A stretch of DNA of 64,000 bases from Neorhizobium lilium (GTDB lineage: Bacteria; Pseudomonadota; Alphaproteobacteria; Rhizobiales; Rhizobiaceae). The position numbers and the translations under genes are program-made. The stretch covers positions 62,001 to 126,000 of the forward strand of contig NZ_SBIP01000002.1 in assembly GCF_004053875.1 (NCBI RefSeq). Reading direction: 5' to 3'. Shown here piece after piece: positions 1-8,215 of the stretch. Positions within the stretch are counted from its first letter, which is position 1; the number at the start of each line of letters is the position of its first letter. Below the pieces are notes generated by a model. It was not told where the DNA came from and did no database searches. It saw only the letters and a list, made by a program, of their open reading frames with translations.

Positions 1-321
1 CTCCCGGATCAGCCGTTCGGCCTCCAGGTTGCGAACGCCGAATTGCCAAAGCACCCGCGTCCCCTCCGGCGACACTACCGCCGGCAGGCTTTGCACCATG
101 CTCACGCCGCCAGCATTGAATGCCTCGCGCAACGCCAGTTCCAGGCCGGCGAAAGCCTCCGGCTCGAACTGGACCGCCTGGACAGCCCCGTAGATATCTC
201 CCCGCTCCAAGCGCTCTACGATGGTCTTGAGGATGATATGAGACTTGATGGTCTCAATCGCTTCCCGAAACGCTGCGGAAACCCGGGGTGGATAGGTCTC
301 CAGAAGTTCGTCAAGGCTCAT
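1..321 (-). CDS. Phage head morphogenesis (MuF-like) protein, N-terminal part
   Basis: This is an open leftward frame of 107 codons that runs off the window edge. It starts at an ATG overlapping the stop of the upstream gene by four bases (ATGA at 318-321), the usual coupling in this operon. The visible end contains a segment around residues 97-107 (VRNLEAERLIRE) that resembles the start of the conserved region in MuF/SPP1 gp7-type minor head proteins. Those proteins sit inside the capsid near the portal. The assignment is inference from position and this short stretch, because the catalytic or DNA-binding part is not in view. Confidence 0.55.
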   Translation of the reverse strand, partial: MSLDELLETYPPRVSAAFREAIETIKSHIILKTIVERLERGDIYGAVQAVQFEPEAFAGLELALREAFNAGGVSMVQSLPAVVSPEGTRVLWQFGVRNLEAERLIRE

Positions 322-680
322 GCCAATCGCCCTTGCACGATGAAGACGACGTTCGTGAGCCCGTCGTAGTTGTTCGGGTCACCAGCCATGACGTGGTAGG
401 TCTTGCCGCCAGCGGTGACCTGCATGCCGACCAGAGGCTCAATGGCCAGCCCTACCGCACTGATGTAGATCTGGACGTCGCCCGCAAGGATGGTCGATCC
501 GTTGATGTAGCGCTGGTCGTAGGCCATCGTCACGAGCGTGGCCGGGTATGAGACCTCGACCGGATCGCCGCCCTCGATCTCGTTTGGGGGTGCCAGGGTG
601 GTAATCGTACCGGCTTGGCCGAACTCGGTGATCAGTTCGTCGGCAACAGCCTGCATCTCTGCATAGTCGAATGTTGCCAT
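318..680 (-). CDS. Phage head-completion / neck protein
   Basis: The 120-residue protein has no signal peptide or membrane segment. It is rich in short beta-type stretches (for example YINGSTILAGDVQIYISAVG), which is usual for head-tail joining and tail-terminator proteins. It lies just downstream of a DnaT-like head-completion gene (3-bp gap) and overlaps the MuF-like gene by four bases. Its place in the standard head operon order (capsid, connector, stopper) suggests a stopper or neck role. No catalytic motif is visible and the family was not recognised with certainty. Confidence 0.5.
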   Translation of the reverse strand: MATFDYAEMQAVADELITEFGQAGTITTLAPPNEIEGGDPVEVSYPATLVTMAYDQRYINGSTILAGDVQIYISAVGLAIEPLVGMQVTAGGKTYHVMAGDPNNYDGLTNVVFIVQGRLA

Positions 681-683
681 GGG

Positions 684-1178
684 TCAGACTACCAAGATCG
701 CGGGGGAAGCCGGGCGCATGAACTGCCAGAGCAGGCCCTCAATCGCTGTAACGACAGGGGTGGCCAATCTGACCAAATCGTCTATGTCGGTGGAGGAAGA
801 ACTTGCGTATTCGATTTCCAGTTGGCCAACCTTTTTGCGCTTGGCCACAGAGGAACCGGTGACGACAGGGCTAAGAATTCCAGGCTTGCCGTATTCCAGC
901 CAAGCTGCTTCGAATGAAGCGTTTGCGATCGCCACAGGGACAACGCCATTCGGAATAGCTTGATCATAGTAGGTGGTGGCGCCGTTACGACCCCAAGCAT
1001 GTTCCTGCTCAAAGCCATTGGACCTGATGCCTGAGAAGGACCGTTCGTAGCGGTCGATTACAGATGCACCTCTGTTCCATGCGGACGTGAGCTTCACTGT
1101 GTCCACCGCACCAGAGACGACATAGCCCTGCTCTGCCCAATACGCCTGCATCGCGTCGATATCGAGATAACCGGCCAT
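684..1178 (-). CDS. DnaT-like head-completion protein
   Basis: The 164-residue protein begins with a helical region typical of phage head-tail adaptors that carry the label 'DnaT-like ssDNA-binding protein'. The pattern is an N-terminal helical pair, a central WxRxGATTYYxQ-like stretch and a C-terminal helix. In related phages this gene follows the DUF2184 capsid gene and makes the first ring below the portal. The DnaT label comes from weak similarity, and DNA-binding activity is not implied by anything seen here. It sits between a small 107-residue gene and the neck gene on the same strand. Confidence 0.6.
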   Translation of the reverse strand: MAGYLDIDAMQAYWAEQGYVVSGAVDTVKLTSAWNRGASVIDRYERSFSGIRSNGFEQEHAWGRNGATTYYDQAIPNGVVPVAIANASFEAAWLEYGKPGILSPVVTGSSVAKRKKVGQLEIEYASSSSTDIDDLVRLATPVVTAIEGLLWQFMRPASPAILVV

Positions 1179-1227
1179 GTCGTTCTCCTGATGTGAAGGA
1201 GCGGCAGTTACCCGCCGGGGTCAGTGG

Positions 1228-1551
1228 TTATTCAGCCAACTTGGCGTCGATCTTTTCCTGAAGCTCGGCGGCATCCCAGCCGTGATAGGCCTTCTTGCCA
1301 ACGATCTCATGGTAATCGGCACGCAACTTGGTCAGCTCGGCGCTTTCGTCGGGCGCCTTGGAGCCGCCCTTCTTGCCATCATGATCATGATCGAGTGGAT
1401 CGATGATCCTGACCGCCATGCTGGCTTCGAGAAGTGCCAGATAGTCGTCCTGGAAATCACCTTCAGCCTCGCCCATGGCAGGAAGGCGGATCACGCCCTC
1501 CTTGCCTTGGAGATCATAGGGGCTGTTTGTCAGGTTCATCACCTTGACCAT
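1228..1551 (-). CDS. Small phage head-operon protein
   Basis: This 107-residue acidic protein lies immediately downstream of the capsid gene. Its first 50 residues look like a compact beta domain (NLTNSPYDLQGKEGVIRLPA). A charged linker with DHDHDGKKGG follows, and the last 40 residues resemble a small LEM/SAP-like helical hairpin (YHGWDAAELQEKIDAKL). Proteins of this build are common between capsid and connector genes in tailed phages, but their role is not established. I give no specific function. Confidence 0.55.
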   Translation of the reverse strand: MVKVMNLTNSPYDLQGKEGVIRLPAMGEAEGDFQDDYLALLEASMAVRIIDPLDHDHDGKKGGSKAPDESAELTKLRADYHEIVGKKAYHGWDAAELQEKIDAKLAE

Positions 1552-1563
1552 TGCGCCCTCCTA

Positions 1564-2574
1564 TCAGGCCGGCGGCTGAGAAATGCCGTCAAGATAACGG
1601 ATTGCCGATGTCGTGAGCATTTCCACGCCACCAGTGCGGAAAATGCCCGGAACCTGCCAGTTCAGCGGGCCGTCCTGATAGACCGGCAGGAAGCGATGAG
1701 GCATCGGCAGATGCAGTTTCACGAACTCTTGGTCGTTCTTATAAACGACCATGCGGCCGGTTCCAGTAACGCCCGAAGCGGTGGCGGCGGTGCCGAGCTC
1801 GCGAACCGTGCGGATGGTCAGCGGGCGTCCCGTCGTCAGCGTGTAGATGTTGGTGCGCTGAACGAAAGACAGGATCGTTTCCATCGTCGTCGCGCTGTAG
1901 GGCGTGGCGGCGATGTAGTTGTAGGCTTCAACCGGCAGGAAGATGCTATCGGCAAGCTCGACCTGATAGGTAGCGAGGTTGATGCCCTGCAGACCGATGT
2001 TGATGTCACGCACGATCTGAGCGGGAGTCTTGAGCCCGACGCCGGACGAGTTGACCCAGAACGTGACCGAGCCCGTGCCGTCGGCAGGAACTGCGGCGGT
2101 GATGACGTTCGGGTAGTTGATCAGTCCGCCATAGCCCTTTTCGGTGCTACCGACGAGGGTGAGGTCGTACATGAATTTTGTGTAGGCCAGCCGAGCGGCG
2201 CGGGCGCGACGGTCGGGGAGAGTCCCACCAACCCGGATAGCGGCGTTCACTTCCGAGATATTGTACTGGTAGCCAATGGCGGCCAGCTGGAAGGTCTTGA
2301 GCTGCTGATCCTGATTGACGTCGGCAAGGGGGATATCCTTTGCCGCGCCGGAGATCCAGTTCGCCGCTCCGCTCATGTCGGAGAGGTAAGTCATGATGCC
2401 GGGTGCCCAAGGGTCGCCCTGGGTGTCGACATAGATCAGACGAGAGAACTCCCAATCGGGATAGCGGGTCTCGTAGATTGTTTGGTTGATGCGGTATGAC
2501 TGCGCCGTCACGAAGGCAAGCGCCTGCGTGGCGTCCGCGATCATCGGGCCGCCATTGTGTCCCATTCCGTACAT
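1564..2574 (-). CDS. Major capsid protein, DUF2184 family
   Basis: The 336-residue protein matches the DUF2184 major capsid family (HK97-like fold) in length and in its characteristic stretches. These include an N-terminal MGHNGGP segment, a central INYPNV motif after a KGYGGL turn, and a C-terminal MPHRFLPVYQDG region near residues 295-310. It would assemble the phage head from hexamers and pentamers. The protease and cement genes lie upstream and the connector genes downstream, which is the canonical order. The protein has no delta domain of its own, which fits a separately encoded protease/scaffold (DUF2213). Confidence 0.88.
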   Translation of the reverse strand: MYGMGHNGGPMIADATQALAFVTAQSYRINQTIYETRYPDWEFSRLIYVDTQGDPWAPGIMTYLSDMSGAANWISGAAKDIPLADVNQDQQLKTFQLAAIGYQYNISEVNAAIRVGGTLPDRRARAARLAYTKFMYDLTLVGSTEKGYGGLINYPNVITAAVPADGTGSVTFWVNSSGVGLKTPAQIVRDINIGLQGINLATYQVELADSIFLPVEAYNYIAATPYSATTMETILSFVQRTNIYTLTTGRPLTIRTVRELGTAATASGVTGTGRMVVYKNDQEFVKLHLPMPHRFLPVYQDGPLNWQVPGIFRTGGVEMLTTSAIRYLDGISQPPA

Positions 2575-2586
2575 TGATTGCGCTCC

Positions 2587-3054
2587 TTATGCCGAGACAG
2601 ACGGGACAGGGCGGCGATAGCGAAGCTTGCCGACTGCACCCGAGGATCCGGCTTCATCGAACTGAGCGCCGGGGATGGTGAGGACGGTCCCCGATGCGGC
2701 CGCACCGGTCCAGACCTTGTTGGTAATGTCGAAGCGAGCCTGAGCCAACTTCGTCACGTTGGCGCCGAGCAGGACGCCAATGACGCCGCTCTCGCAGATC
2801 GGAACGCTGTCATACTGGGCATAGGCGTCACCAGGGCGCGGGAGGGTGAGGTCAGCCTCGGTGATGCCGAGGATATTCTGACCGGTTGCCGAAAGAGGGA
2901 CGCAGGTATGAGCGCCCGTGCCGGCAACAGCCGGTACGCCAAAGCCAAGAGCGGTAGCGCCTTCCAGTGAACGAGTGAAGGTGTTCCACTCTTCCATGTT
3001 GACGCGCCGGCCGACGGCATATGCCGTGAGGGTATTGCTGTAGGAAATAGGCAT
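2587..3054 (-). CDS. Capsid cement / decoration protein (Gp24-like)
   Basis: The 155-residue protein is glycine- and alanine-rich with predicted beta structure. It begins MPISYSNTLTAYAVGRRVNM, a start seen in 'structural cement protein Gp24' relatives, and ends in a LRYRRP tail. It lies 12 bp upstream of the capsid gene and 3 bp downstream of the prohead protease gene, the usual slot for a decoration protein that locks capsomers after expansion. The assignment rests on position and overall character; there is no catalytic residue to check. Confidence 0.7.
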   Translation of the reverse strand: MPISYSNTLTAYAVGRRVNMEEWNTFTRSLEGATALGFGVPAVAGTGAHTCVPLSATGQNILGITEADLTLPRPGDAYAQYDSVPICESGVIGVLLGANVTKLAQARFDITNKVWTGAAASGTVLTIPGAQFDEAGSSGAVGKLRYRRPVPSVSA

Positions 3055-3057
3055 CGC

Positions 3058-4194
3058 TTAGGCCTCCTTGCGCCAGGCGTTGAGGTCGGTAATGCTTTTG
3101 CCCCAGGCATCCTCAGCCTTGGTGGCAGCATCGCCAACCGGTTGCAGTCCGTCAGCAAGAACCCGAGCGAACGGATCGGACGCCTTCGCGTCCTTCGTGA
3201 TGGCTTTGAACATGCCGGTGATCATGTCGTCAGAGGCATCCTTGACCATTTCATCGCCAAGCTTGGCCTTGACCACGGCGCGGCGAACATCGGAATCGCT
3301 GAGGCTGTCCATCTGAAGAGTTGGGACGAGGATTGCCGCGGCCTTCTCGATCAGCAGCCGGTCCTTCATCATAGCGCGAAGGTCTTCCGGCTTGGGAGCG
3401 GCGTCCTTGAGCTTTTGGTTCTCGGCGCGAAGAGTGCCGATTTCCTGGTCTTTCGCAGCTATGGCAACGCTATGAGCGCTGCTGGCATCTACGAGCTTGG
3501 CGGCAGACGATTCGAGATCCTTCTGCAGCTTTGCAATGGCCTGGGCGCCCTGGTCGGTTGTCTGAACCGACAGTCCGTCCACGACCACAGTCCGAAGTGC
3601 TTCAGTCATAGGGACTGTCTCCTTGTCAGTGGTTGAAATCGGGGCGGCGCCCCACTTATCCGCACCGTCTCCGATGCGAAGCTCTGCCCCGCCGCGCGCC
3701 TGATCGACGATCGCAACGTGGTTCATTTTGAAATCCGACATGATGGCGTCGAATTCCTCACCTGATGGCGTGACGCCGCCGGCGAATGTGATTTCGGCGC
3801 TGTAGCCCATGGAGAGCTCGCGCTTGCCGTCCTCGACCGCCTTGATGGCTTTTGCATCGCGGAGCATCATCGGGACACGGACGAACTCGCCATCTCGGAG
3901 AACGTCGTCGCCGACCTCGCCGACCGACAGGTCCTTCCAGGTATCAGCGGTGACGCCGGACTTCGGATGGTTGATCGTGACCGGAACGCCGGCATAGCTA
4001 GCGATGGCATCCTTCTTGAACACCTCGGCTTCCGGCCGGTAGACCCGCACAGTGGCCTTGTCCTTCATGCCCACCTCGGAGCCGAGGTAAAGCTGGACGT
4101 TTCCACCGCGCGCTACCCGTGCAGAGACCACGCCATAGCCGTCTGCCGTCCGGCGGATACCTCCGTCGAGCGTGAGCTTGTCAGTGAATTGCAT
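3058..4194 (-). CDS. Phage prohead protease/scaffold, DUF2213 family
   Basis: The 378-residue protein has the two-part build of DUF2213 proteins. Residues 1-170 form a protease-like domain with the conserved INHP motif (near residue 74) and an ELSMGYS segment. Residues 200-290 form a long coiled-coil rich in Ala, Lys and Glu that would act as internal scaffold. It probably matures the capsid and is itself cleaved and lost. Position directly upstream of cement and capsid genes supports this. The start at 4194 follows a short non-coding gap of 82 bp. Confidence 0.82.
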   Translation of the reverse strand: MQFTDKLTLDGGIRRTADGYGVVSARVARGGNVQLYLGSEVGMKDKATVRVYRPEAEVFKKDAIASYAGVPVTINHPKSGVTADTWKDLSVGEVGDDVLRDGEFVRVPMMLRDAKAIKAVEDGKRELSMGYSAEITFAGGVTPSGEEFDAIMSDFKMNHVAIVDQARGGAELRIGDGADKWGAAPISTTDKETVPMTEALRTVVVDGLSVQTTDQGAQAIAKLQKDLESSAAKLVDASSAHSVAIAAKDQEIGTLRAENQKLKDAAPKPEDLRAMMKDRLLIEKAAAILVPTLQMDSLSDSDVRRAVVKAKLGDEMVKDASDDMITGMFKAITKDAKASDPFARVLADGLQPVGDAATKAEDAWGKSITDLNAWRKEA

Positions 4195-4276
4195 GGGTCA
4201 TTGCCTCATAGAAAAAGCCGCCCGGAGGCGGCCTTGGTGGGCGTCAGATTTAGTTACGGCACGGTGGAGCGTTTAT

Positions 4277-4558
4277 TCAGACGCCTACCTTCGGCCCCTC
4301 AGATCCGTCCATCTCGTACCAGGTGAACTCGCCGTCTTCACCGACAGGGAAGTGGCCACGGCATGTGCTGCAAAACGTGCCGCTGTAGAAGCTTGGGCTT
4401 GCAGCATAGGTCTCTGCGATCGTGCGCCCCATGGTCGTCGCAAGACGATAGAACGCCTCGGCATTCATCTGCTTGTTGCCAGAATTGAAGTTGGTCGGCA
4501 GGCGGGTTCGATTGGTGACCGGTCCCATGTAGGAAGAGGCTGCGAGAAGCTGGCTCAT
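4277..4558 (-). CDS. Phage protein of unknown function with CxxC pair
   Basis: The 93-residue protein is coupled by an ATGA overlap to the frameshifted Ig-like gene upstream. Its C-terminal 35 residues contain a CSTC pair followed by HFPVGEDGEFTW, which resembles half of a zinc ribbon or a small structural knuckle. The N-terminal half has a helix with FYRLATTMGRTIAETYAA. It lies between head-fibre-like genes and the protease gene, so a minor virion role is plausible. I do not recognise a family. Confidence 0.5.
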   Translation of the reverse strand: MSQLLAASSYMGPVTNRTRLPTNFNSGNKQMNAEAFYRLATTMGRTIAETYAASPSFYSGTFCSTCRGHFPVGEDGEFTWYEMDGSEGPKVGV

Positions 4559-5003
4559 GCTGCGATCCTTATAAGTTCGACAACACGTTCGTTGCCTTCA
4601 AAGACTGAGTCGGTGCCCTCGAATACATATTCCCACTGAAATCCAGCGGGCGGAGGGAATGGTGCGGGCACCCCCGCTCCCTGTGTGACGGAGGAGCCGG
4701 GCGCCTTGGCCGATGCTCCACCCAGGCTGTTCTTGACCCTCACCTCAGCCGTGACGATTCGGCCCGCGTCGCGTCCGTCGGTGCATAGGTCGAGCCGTTC
4801 GCGCCCGATATATTGCCGCCATCGCGAAGCCACTGGATTGTGGCCGTGGAGGCCGGGAACGCATCAACCGTATAGCTCAGGGTGAGCGTCTGGCCGACCG
4901 CGAACGTGCCGCTGATTGCCGGCTGCACCGTGAACACCGGCGGCGATTGCTTCTTGCTCGGCGGGACCAGAGGCCAGCCGTTGAGGATCGCGCGAGAGAC
5001 CAT
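4555..5003 (-). pseudogene. Ig-like domain virion protein, broken by one-base deletion
   Basis: Two overlapping leftward frames together make one protein. The frame from 5003 encodes an Ig-like fold (residues 20-75, with the core Trp of the IQWLRDG strand) and reaches TYAPTD, then runs out of frame to a stop near 4740. The other frame resumes exactly at the expected DAGRIVTAEV strand and continues to 4555. Restoring one G near 4769-4770 (GACGCGACG to GACGCGGACG) joins them into about 149 residues. No slippery heptamer is present, so mutation or sequencing error is more likely than programmed frameshifting. Ig-like domains decorate many phage heads and tails and bind surfaces weakly. Confidence 0.75.
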
Positions 5004-5524
5004 CAGGACGGCTTTCTTGCTGAGCAGTTGACGTAGGTGTTGGCCGGGGCGAACCCGAACAGGATCAGCACGGAGCCGAGCAGCGAGGTCAGGACGCCCG
5101 AAAGCGTGATTGACTTGACCACCTGATGAACCACGATGGTGGCCGAGGTCATGCTGATGCTGCCCTCAAGGACCGTCGCGACATTCGTGTATGCCGCGTT
5201 TAGTGGCGTCTCGGCAGTCGCGGTGACCACCGGTGCAGCGTCAAATGCCGTGGTGAAATTCCAGACTGCCTGCCCTGCGGATCCGACCACCTGAACTCGC
5301 TTGGCCTGGACGTTGCTCTTGTGGGTGTGATCCTCACGGGCATATTTCACGCCCGTGCCGGTGGTGTTGGTGTCGGTGATCATGTTCGGCGCGGCGGTGG
5401 CCGGCGATGGCATGGACAATGCGTCCGCCTTGCTGGCAAGAGACTGGTCAATGCCGTTCAGGCGGGCGTTCAGCGCATCAAGAGCGGCTTGACCGACCGC
5501 AGCCGAATATCCGAGCGCCGACAT
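5003..5524 (-). CDS. Head- or tail-fibre-like protein
   Basis: The 173-residue protein opens with a short coiled coil (residues 1-40). It then has a YAREDHTHKS segment near residues 61-70. An HxH pair in this setting is typical of trimeric phage fibres, where it can bind metal along the fibre axis. The rest is beta-rich with a hydrophobic stretch near residues 140-155. It stands within the head operon, 2 bp downstream of another beta-rich gene and overlapping the Ig-like gene by one base, so it may be a head fibre. The role is inferred. Confidence 0.55.
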   Translation of the reverse strand: MSALGYSAAVGQAALDALNARLNGIDQSLASKADALSMPSPATAAPNMITDTNTTGTGVKYAREDHTHKSNVQAKRVQVVGSAGQAVWNFTTAFDAAPVVTATAETPLNAAYTNVATVLEGSISMTSATIVVHQVVKSITLSGVLTSLLGSVLILFGFAPANTYVNCSARKPS

Positions 5525-5526
5525 GA

Positions 5527-5937
5527 TCAGAGCCCCGCGATCTGGGAGTTCATGGCCGTAGGCGCGGCGGCTGTCACCGCGACCCGCAAAACTGAGCCTT
5601 GCGCGATGCCGATCGGCACAGAGCCATTGGCGGTCAGGGTCACGTCGGTCGTGCCATCGGCCTTCTTGACGTTTGACCAGGTCGTGCCATCGAGATCGAG
5701 GAACTGAAGCGTTGCCGTCGCGCCATTCCAGTTGGTTGCCGTCACCCGCCAGATATAGTCGCCACCCGAGACAGGCCCGGCAGATGGACCATTGCCGATC
5801 GCCGCCTGGTTGGTGAGCAGCACATATTGGCCTTTGGAGCCGAAGCCGACGACCTGACCGGCAGCGTTCACGCCGATGACCGGGATAACCTCGCGAGGGC
5901 CGGCATCGCCTTCGATGGTGGGGAGCTGATCAGCCAT
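5527..5937 (-). CDS. Beta-rich phage virion protein
   Basis: The 136-residue protein is dominated by small and beta-branched residues, with a likely beta sandwich from residue 20 on (WRVTATNWNGATATLQFLDLDG, then VPIGIAQGSVLRVAVTA). It has no signal peptide, cysteine or catalytic motif. It is read just after the Acb2-type gene and just before the fibre-like gene, so a decoration or fibre-base role is the simplest guess. The family was not recognised. Confidence 0.5.
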   Translation of the reverse strand: MADQLPTIEGDAGPREVIPVIGVNAAGQVVGFGSKGQYVLLTNQAAIGNGPSAGPVSGGDYIWRVTATNWNGATATLQFLDLDGTTWSNVKKADGTTDVTLTANGSVPIGIAQGSVLRVAVTAAAPTAMNSQIAGL

Positions 5938-5962
5938 CTGCTATTCCTCTCTCAGGCCGCTG

Positions 5963-6190
5963 TCAGGCGGTGACGTGCTTGACGGCCCACATGACCGCTT
6001 CCTCGACCTTCGTCTTCGCGAGCGACACTTCGCGGCTGCTACCGAGCGCGGCGATCCGGTCATGGAAGGCAAGGCCCATGTCCTTGATCTCCTGCATGGC
6101 GGCCTTCTCCTCGTCGCTCAGGACGCGATAGGCGTGGCGCATGGTGTTGTTGACGGTCCGCTGGTCGGAGGCGCTGTCTACGGTGGTCAT
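5963..6190 (-). CDS. acb2: Acb2-type anti-CBASS cyclic-nucleotide sponge
   Basis: The 75-residue protein matches the Acb2/Tad1 hairpin family. It has an NTMRHAYRVLSDEEK segment (residues 15-29, with conserved Tyr21), a central helix around KDMGLAF and a C-terminal TKVEEAVMWAVKH helix. Known Acb2 proteins form hexamers that trap the cyclic di- and trinucleotides made by CBASS cyclases, so the effector is never switched on. I choose the ATG at 6190 because it overlaps the upstream stop (ATGA) and has a GAAGGA ribosome site nine bases before it. An in-frame ATG at 6214 would give 83 residues. It is coupled to the 64-residue gene and, through it, to the portal-Acb1 gene. Confidence 0.85.
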   Translation of the reverse strand: MTTVDSASDQRTVNNTMRHAYRVLSDEEKAAMQEIKDMGLAFHDRIAALGSSREVSLAKTKVEEAVMWAVKHVTA

Positions 6191-6381
6191 GTCTTTGATC
6201 CTTCTCTCATCCATTCGAGCATCTCGATGTCGGAGCGGTGGTCATCATCGTGGAAGGCTCCGTAGCGGGACCTCTCTTCGGACATGGCATTGATGTTCGC
6301 CTTGTCGGACGACGTCAGTTCGATGCAGATCGCCTGAGAGGGCGTAGGTTCGAACCATTGGTCACCAATTTTGACCCTCAT
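6187..6381 (-). CDS. 64-residue protein between portal-Acb1 and Acb2
   Basis: The small acidic protein starts MRVKIGDQWFEPTP, looks like a short beta hairpin followed by helices, and ends in SDIEMLEWMREGSKT. It overlaps the portal-Acb1 gene upstream and the acb2 gene downstream by four bases each, so all three are translationally coupled. There is no membrane segment and no recognisable motif. Position alone makes it a candidate accessory anti-defence factor or small virion protein; no function is shown by the sequence. Confidence 0.6.
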   Translation of the reverse strand: MRVKIGDQWFEPTPSQAICIELTSSDKANINAMSEERSRYGAFHDDDHRSDIEMLEWMREGSKT

Positions 6382-8207
6382 GTCTCACTCACTCCTGCTT
6401 TCCAGTCTTCCTTGACCTCGGCGAACAGTTCCGGACCCAGGATGATCTCACCCTGGTACGGCTTTACATCGGCAAGGTCCGGCGCATCCGGGTCATATGA
6501 AATGGTGATGTGCGGCTGATATTCCGGATGATCCCAACTAGCGCCGGCTTCCTTGATCGCCGCGTGGCGCCACTGAAGCTCGCTTGCCTTGAACAACAAC
6601 ACCCGGGCTTCTCCGAACTTCTCCATCAGGCGCGGCCCACCGGCGGCGACCTTGAGCTCGCTCGACCAGCTTTCGCCAACTGCCATCCAATCAACCGGCG
6701 CCCGGCTGAAAGCTATGGTCACATGGAGGTCGTCGGCAGGCAGTGTGGTTTTGAACCCCTGCTCTTTGGCCCATGCGATCAGGTCGGCAGCGTTCACCAC
6801 CTTGCGGGACACATAGAGCGTCCGGGGAGCGGCGTCGTTGGCTGCCCGCTGCATCCGGGTCACGTTGGGCTCTGTTGCTGCCTGTGCGGCTGCTGCAGCG
6901 GCAAGTTCCTCTTCGGAGGGCTCTTGCTCCTGCAACTCGCCAAACTCTGCTATGGCATCCTCAAGGCCCGGCAATACGCCATCTTCAACCAAGCGGTTCG
7001 TCAGCGCCTTGGAGATTGCTTCCCGCGTGATGATCTCTTGCCCTGTCCCGCTGCCGACGATCGTCCGTGCTGCATCAGCGTTGGTCTTGAAGATCTCCGC
7101 GCGTTCCTTCTCGCTCATCTGCTCAAGCGGAGACCACGAGTAATGGACTTCAGGCGGGCGACTGCCGAGACCCGATCGGATCATGCACTCGTCCAGCTTC
7201 GACATGGCCGGCGTCAGCTCAAGCTCCTGGATGGACTGAATCCGATCATGATAGTTCTTCATGTCCGATGTGCCGGTGGAGTTCATTCCGGCCGGAGACT
7301 GCCCTAGAAGGCGCGTAACCGGGATATCAGCAGCACCCGACACGATCTGCATGAAGGCCATGAGGATGTCTGTCAGGCCCGCAAGCGATGCGGTCTTGGT
7401 CTCGTATTCCTCTTCCTTGTCGAGCAGCAGCGTTCCATTGATGCCTTTCGACATGTTGGCCAGCGTGTAGCGCTCCAATATCTTTGCCTTGTACCGCTCG
7501 TCACCAAGCGACGCCATGAAGTTCGGAAGGCGGATGATATCGATCTTGGCTTCGAATATCAGCGAAGCGATGTTGCCAGCGGTGCTGTCTGCGTTCTTGA
7601 TCGCGTCGAGCGTAGCCGTTAGGACGCTGTCACCCCAGCCTTGGTTATAGACGCTCATCAGGTTATGCGGGTGTCTGGCGCCAAGGAAGATTACCAGCCG
7701 CGACGGATGGATGCGGACCATAGTCGCCGCGCCGGTCGCCTCGTAATAGCTGGGCTGTCCGTAGAACTCCGAATTGACATCCTGGTCGATCTCGCCCGCT
7801 GTCACGTCCTGGCGGCTCAAGACCGTGAGATACTTCAAGCCGCCCTTAGACACGCGCTCGACATCAAGCGGCTCCGAAGGGTTGGCATCGCCGGTCCCGA
7901 TGAATACCGCGGCTCCACCGAACAGGCGGGCCTTGGTGATCGCCTCAAGGATCTTCCCCTTGACGTTCAGCCGCTTTTCTTCGGCCTCGATGTCTTCGAT
8001 CTGCTTGTCTTCAGCCTGCCAGTTGCGCCACTTCCGGCAACTGTCCAATGCCGGGATATCGACGATCTTGCGCGGAAGCCATGACCCACGGTAGGCGGCA
8101 ACCACCTGGTCATCGCTCAGAACCGGGTTCGTATAGAAGACCGTGGCGGCCTTATCCCGCTCTGTCCCCATGCGGGAAACGAGACTGGTCAGGCTGTCAT
8201 TGATCAT
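6378..8207 (-). CDS. DUF1073 portal protein fused to Acb1-like 2H phosphoesterase
   Basis: The 609-residue protein has two parts. Residues 1 to about 430 are a DUF1073-type portal, including the N-terminal YRGSWLPRKIVDIPA stretch, a GWGDSVL motif near 190 and LLGQSPAGMNSTG near 300-312. After an Ala/Glu linker, residues 460-605 form a 2H phosphoesterase with two HxT motifs, H495-V-T497 and H566-I-T568. Their spacing (71 residues) is close to that in T4 Acb1. Acb1 cleaves the cyclic nucleotide messengers of CBASS. The portal would form the dodecameric DNA gate of the head. The gene is 8 bp downstream of the terminase gene. The Pfam family itself is now named after Acb1, but activity of such fusions is not shown by sequence alone. 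Confidence 0.85.
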   Translation of the reverse strand: MINDSLTSLVSRMGTERDKAATVFYTNPVLSDDQVVAAYRGSWLPRKIVDIPALDSCRKWRNWQAEDKQIEDIEAEEKRLNVKGKILEAITKARLFGGAAVFIGTGDANPSEPLDVERVSKGGLKYLTVLSRQDVTAGEIDQDVNSEFYGQPSYYEATGAATMVRIHPSRLVIFLGARHPHNLMSVYNQGWGDSVLTATLDAIKNADSTAGNIASLIFEAKIDIIRLPNFMASLGDERYKAKILERYTLANMSKGINGTLLLDKEEEYETKTASLAGLTDILMAFMQIVSGAADIPVTRLLGQSPAGMNSTGTSDMKNYHDRIQSIQELELTPAMSKLDECMIRSGLGSRPPEVHYSWSPLEQMSEKERAEIFKTNADAARTIVGSGTGQEIITREAISKALTNRLVEDGVLPGLEDAIAEFGELQEQEPSEEELAAAAAAQAATEPNVTRMQRAANDAAPRTLYVSRKVVNAADLIAWAKEQGFKTTLPADDLHVTIAFSRAPVDWMAVGESWSSELKVAAGGPRLMEKFGEARVLLFKASELQWRHAAIKEAGASWDHPEYQPHITISYDPDAPDLADVKPYQGEIILGPELFAEVKEDWKAGVSET

Positions 8208-8215
8208 CGCAGTCC

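Noticed and set aside
1282..2499. 405-codon rightward frame over the capsid gene
   Set aside because: It lies wholly antisense to the small 107-residue gene and the DUF2184 capsid gene, has no protein character and is a GC-bias shadow.
4740..4833. Programmed ribosomal frameshift in the Ig-like gene
   Set aside because: No slippery X-XXY-YYZ heptamer or downstream pseudoknot is evident at the junction; a simple one-base loss explains it better.
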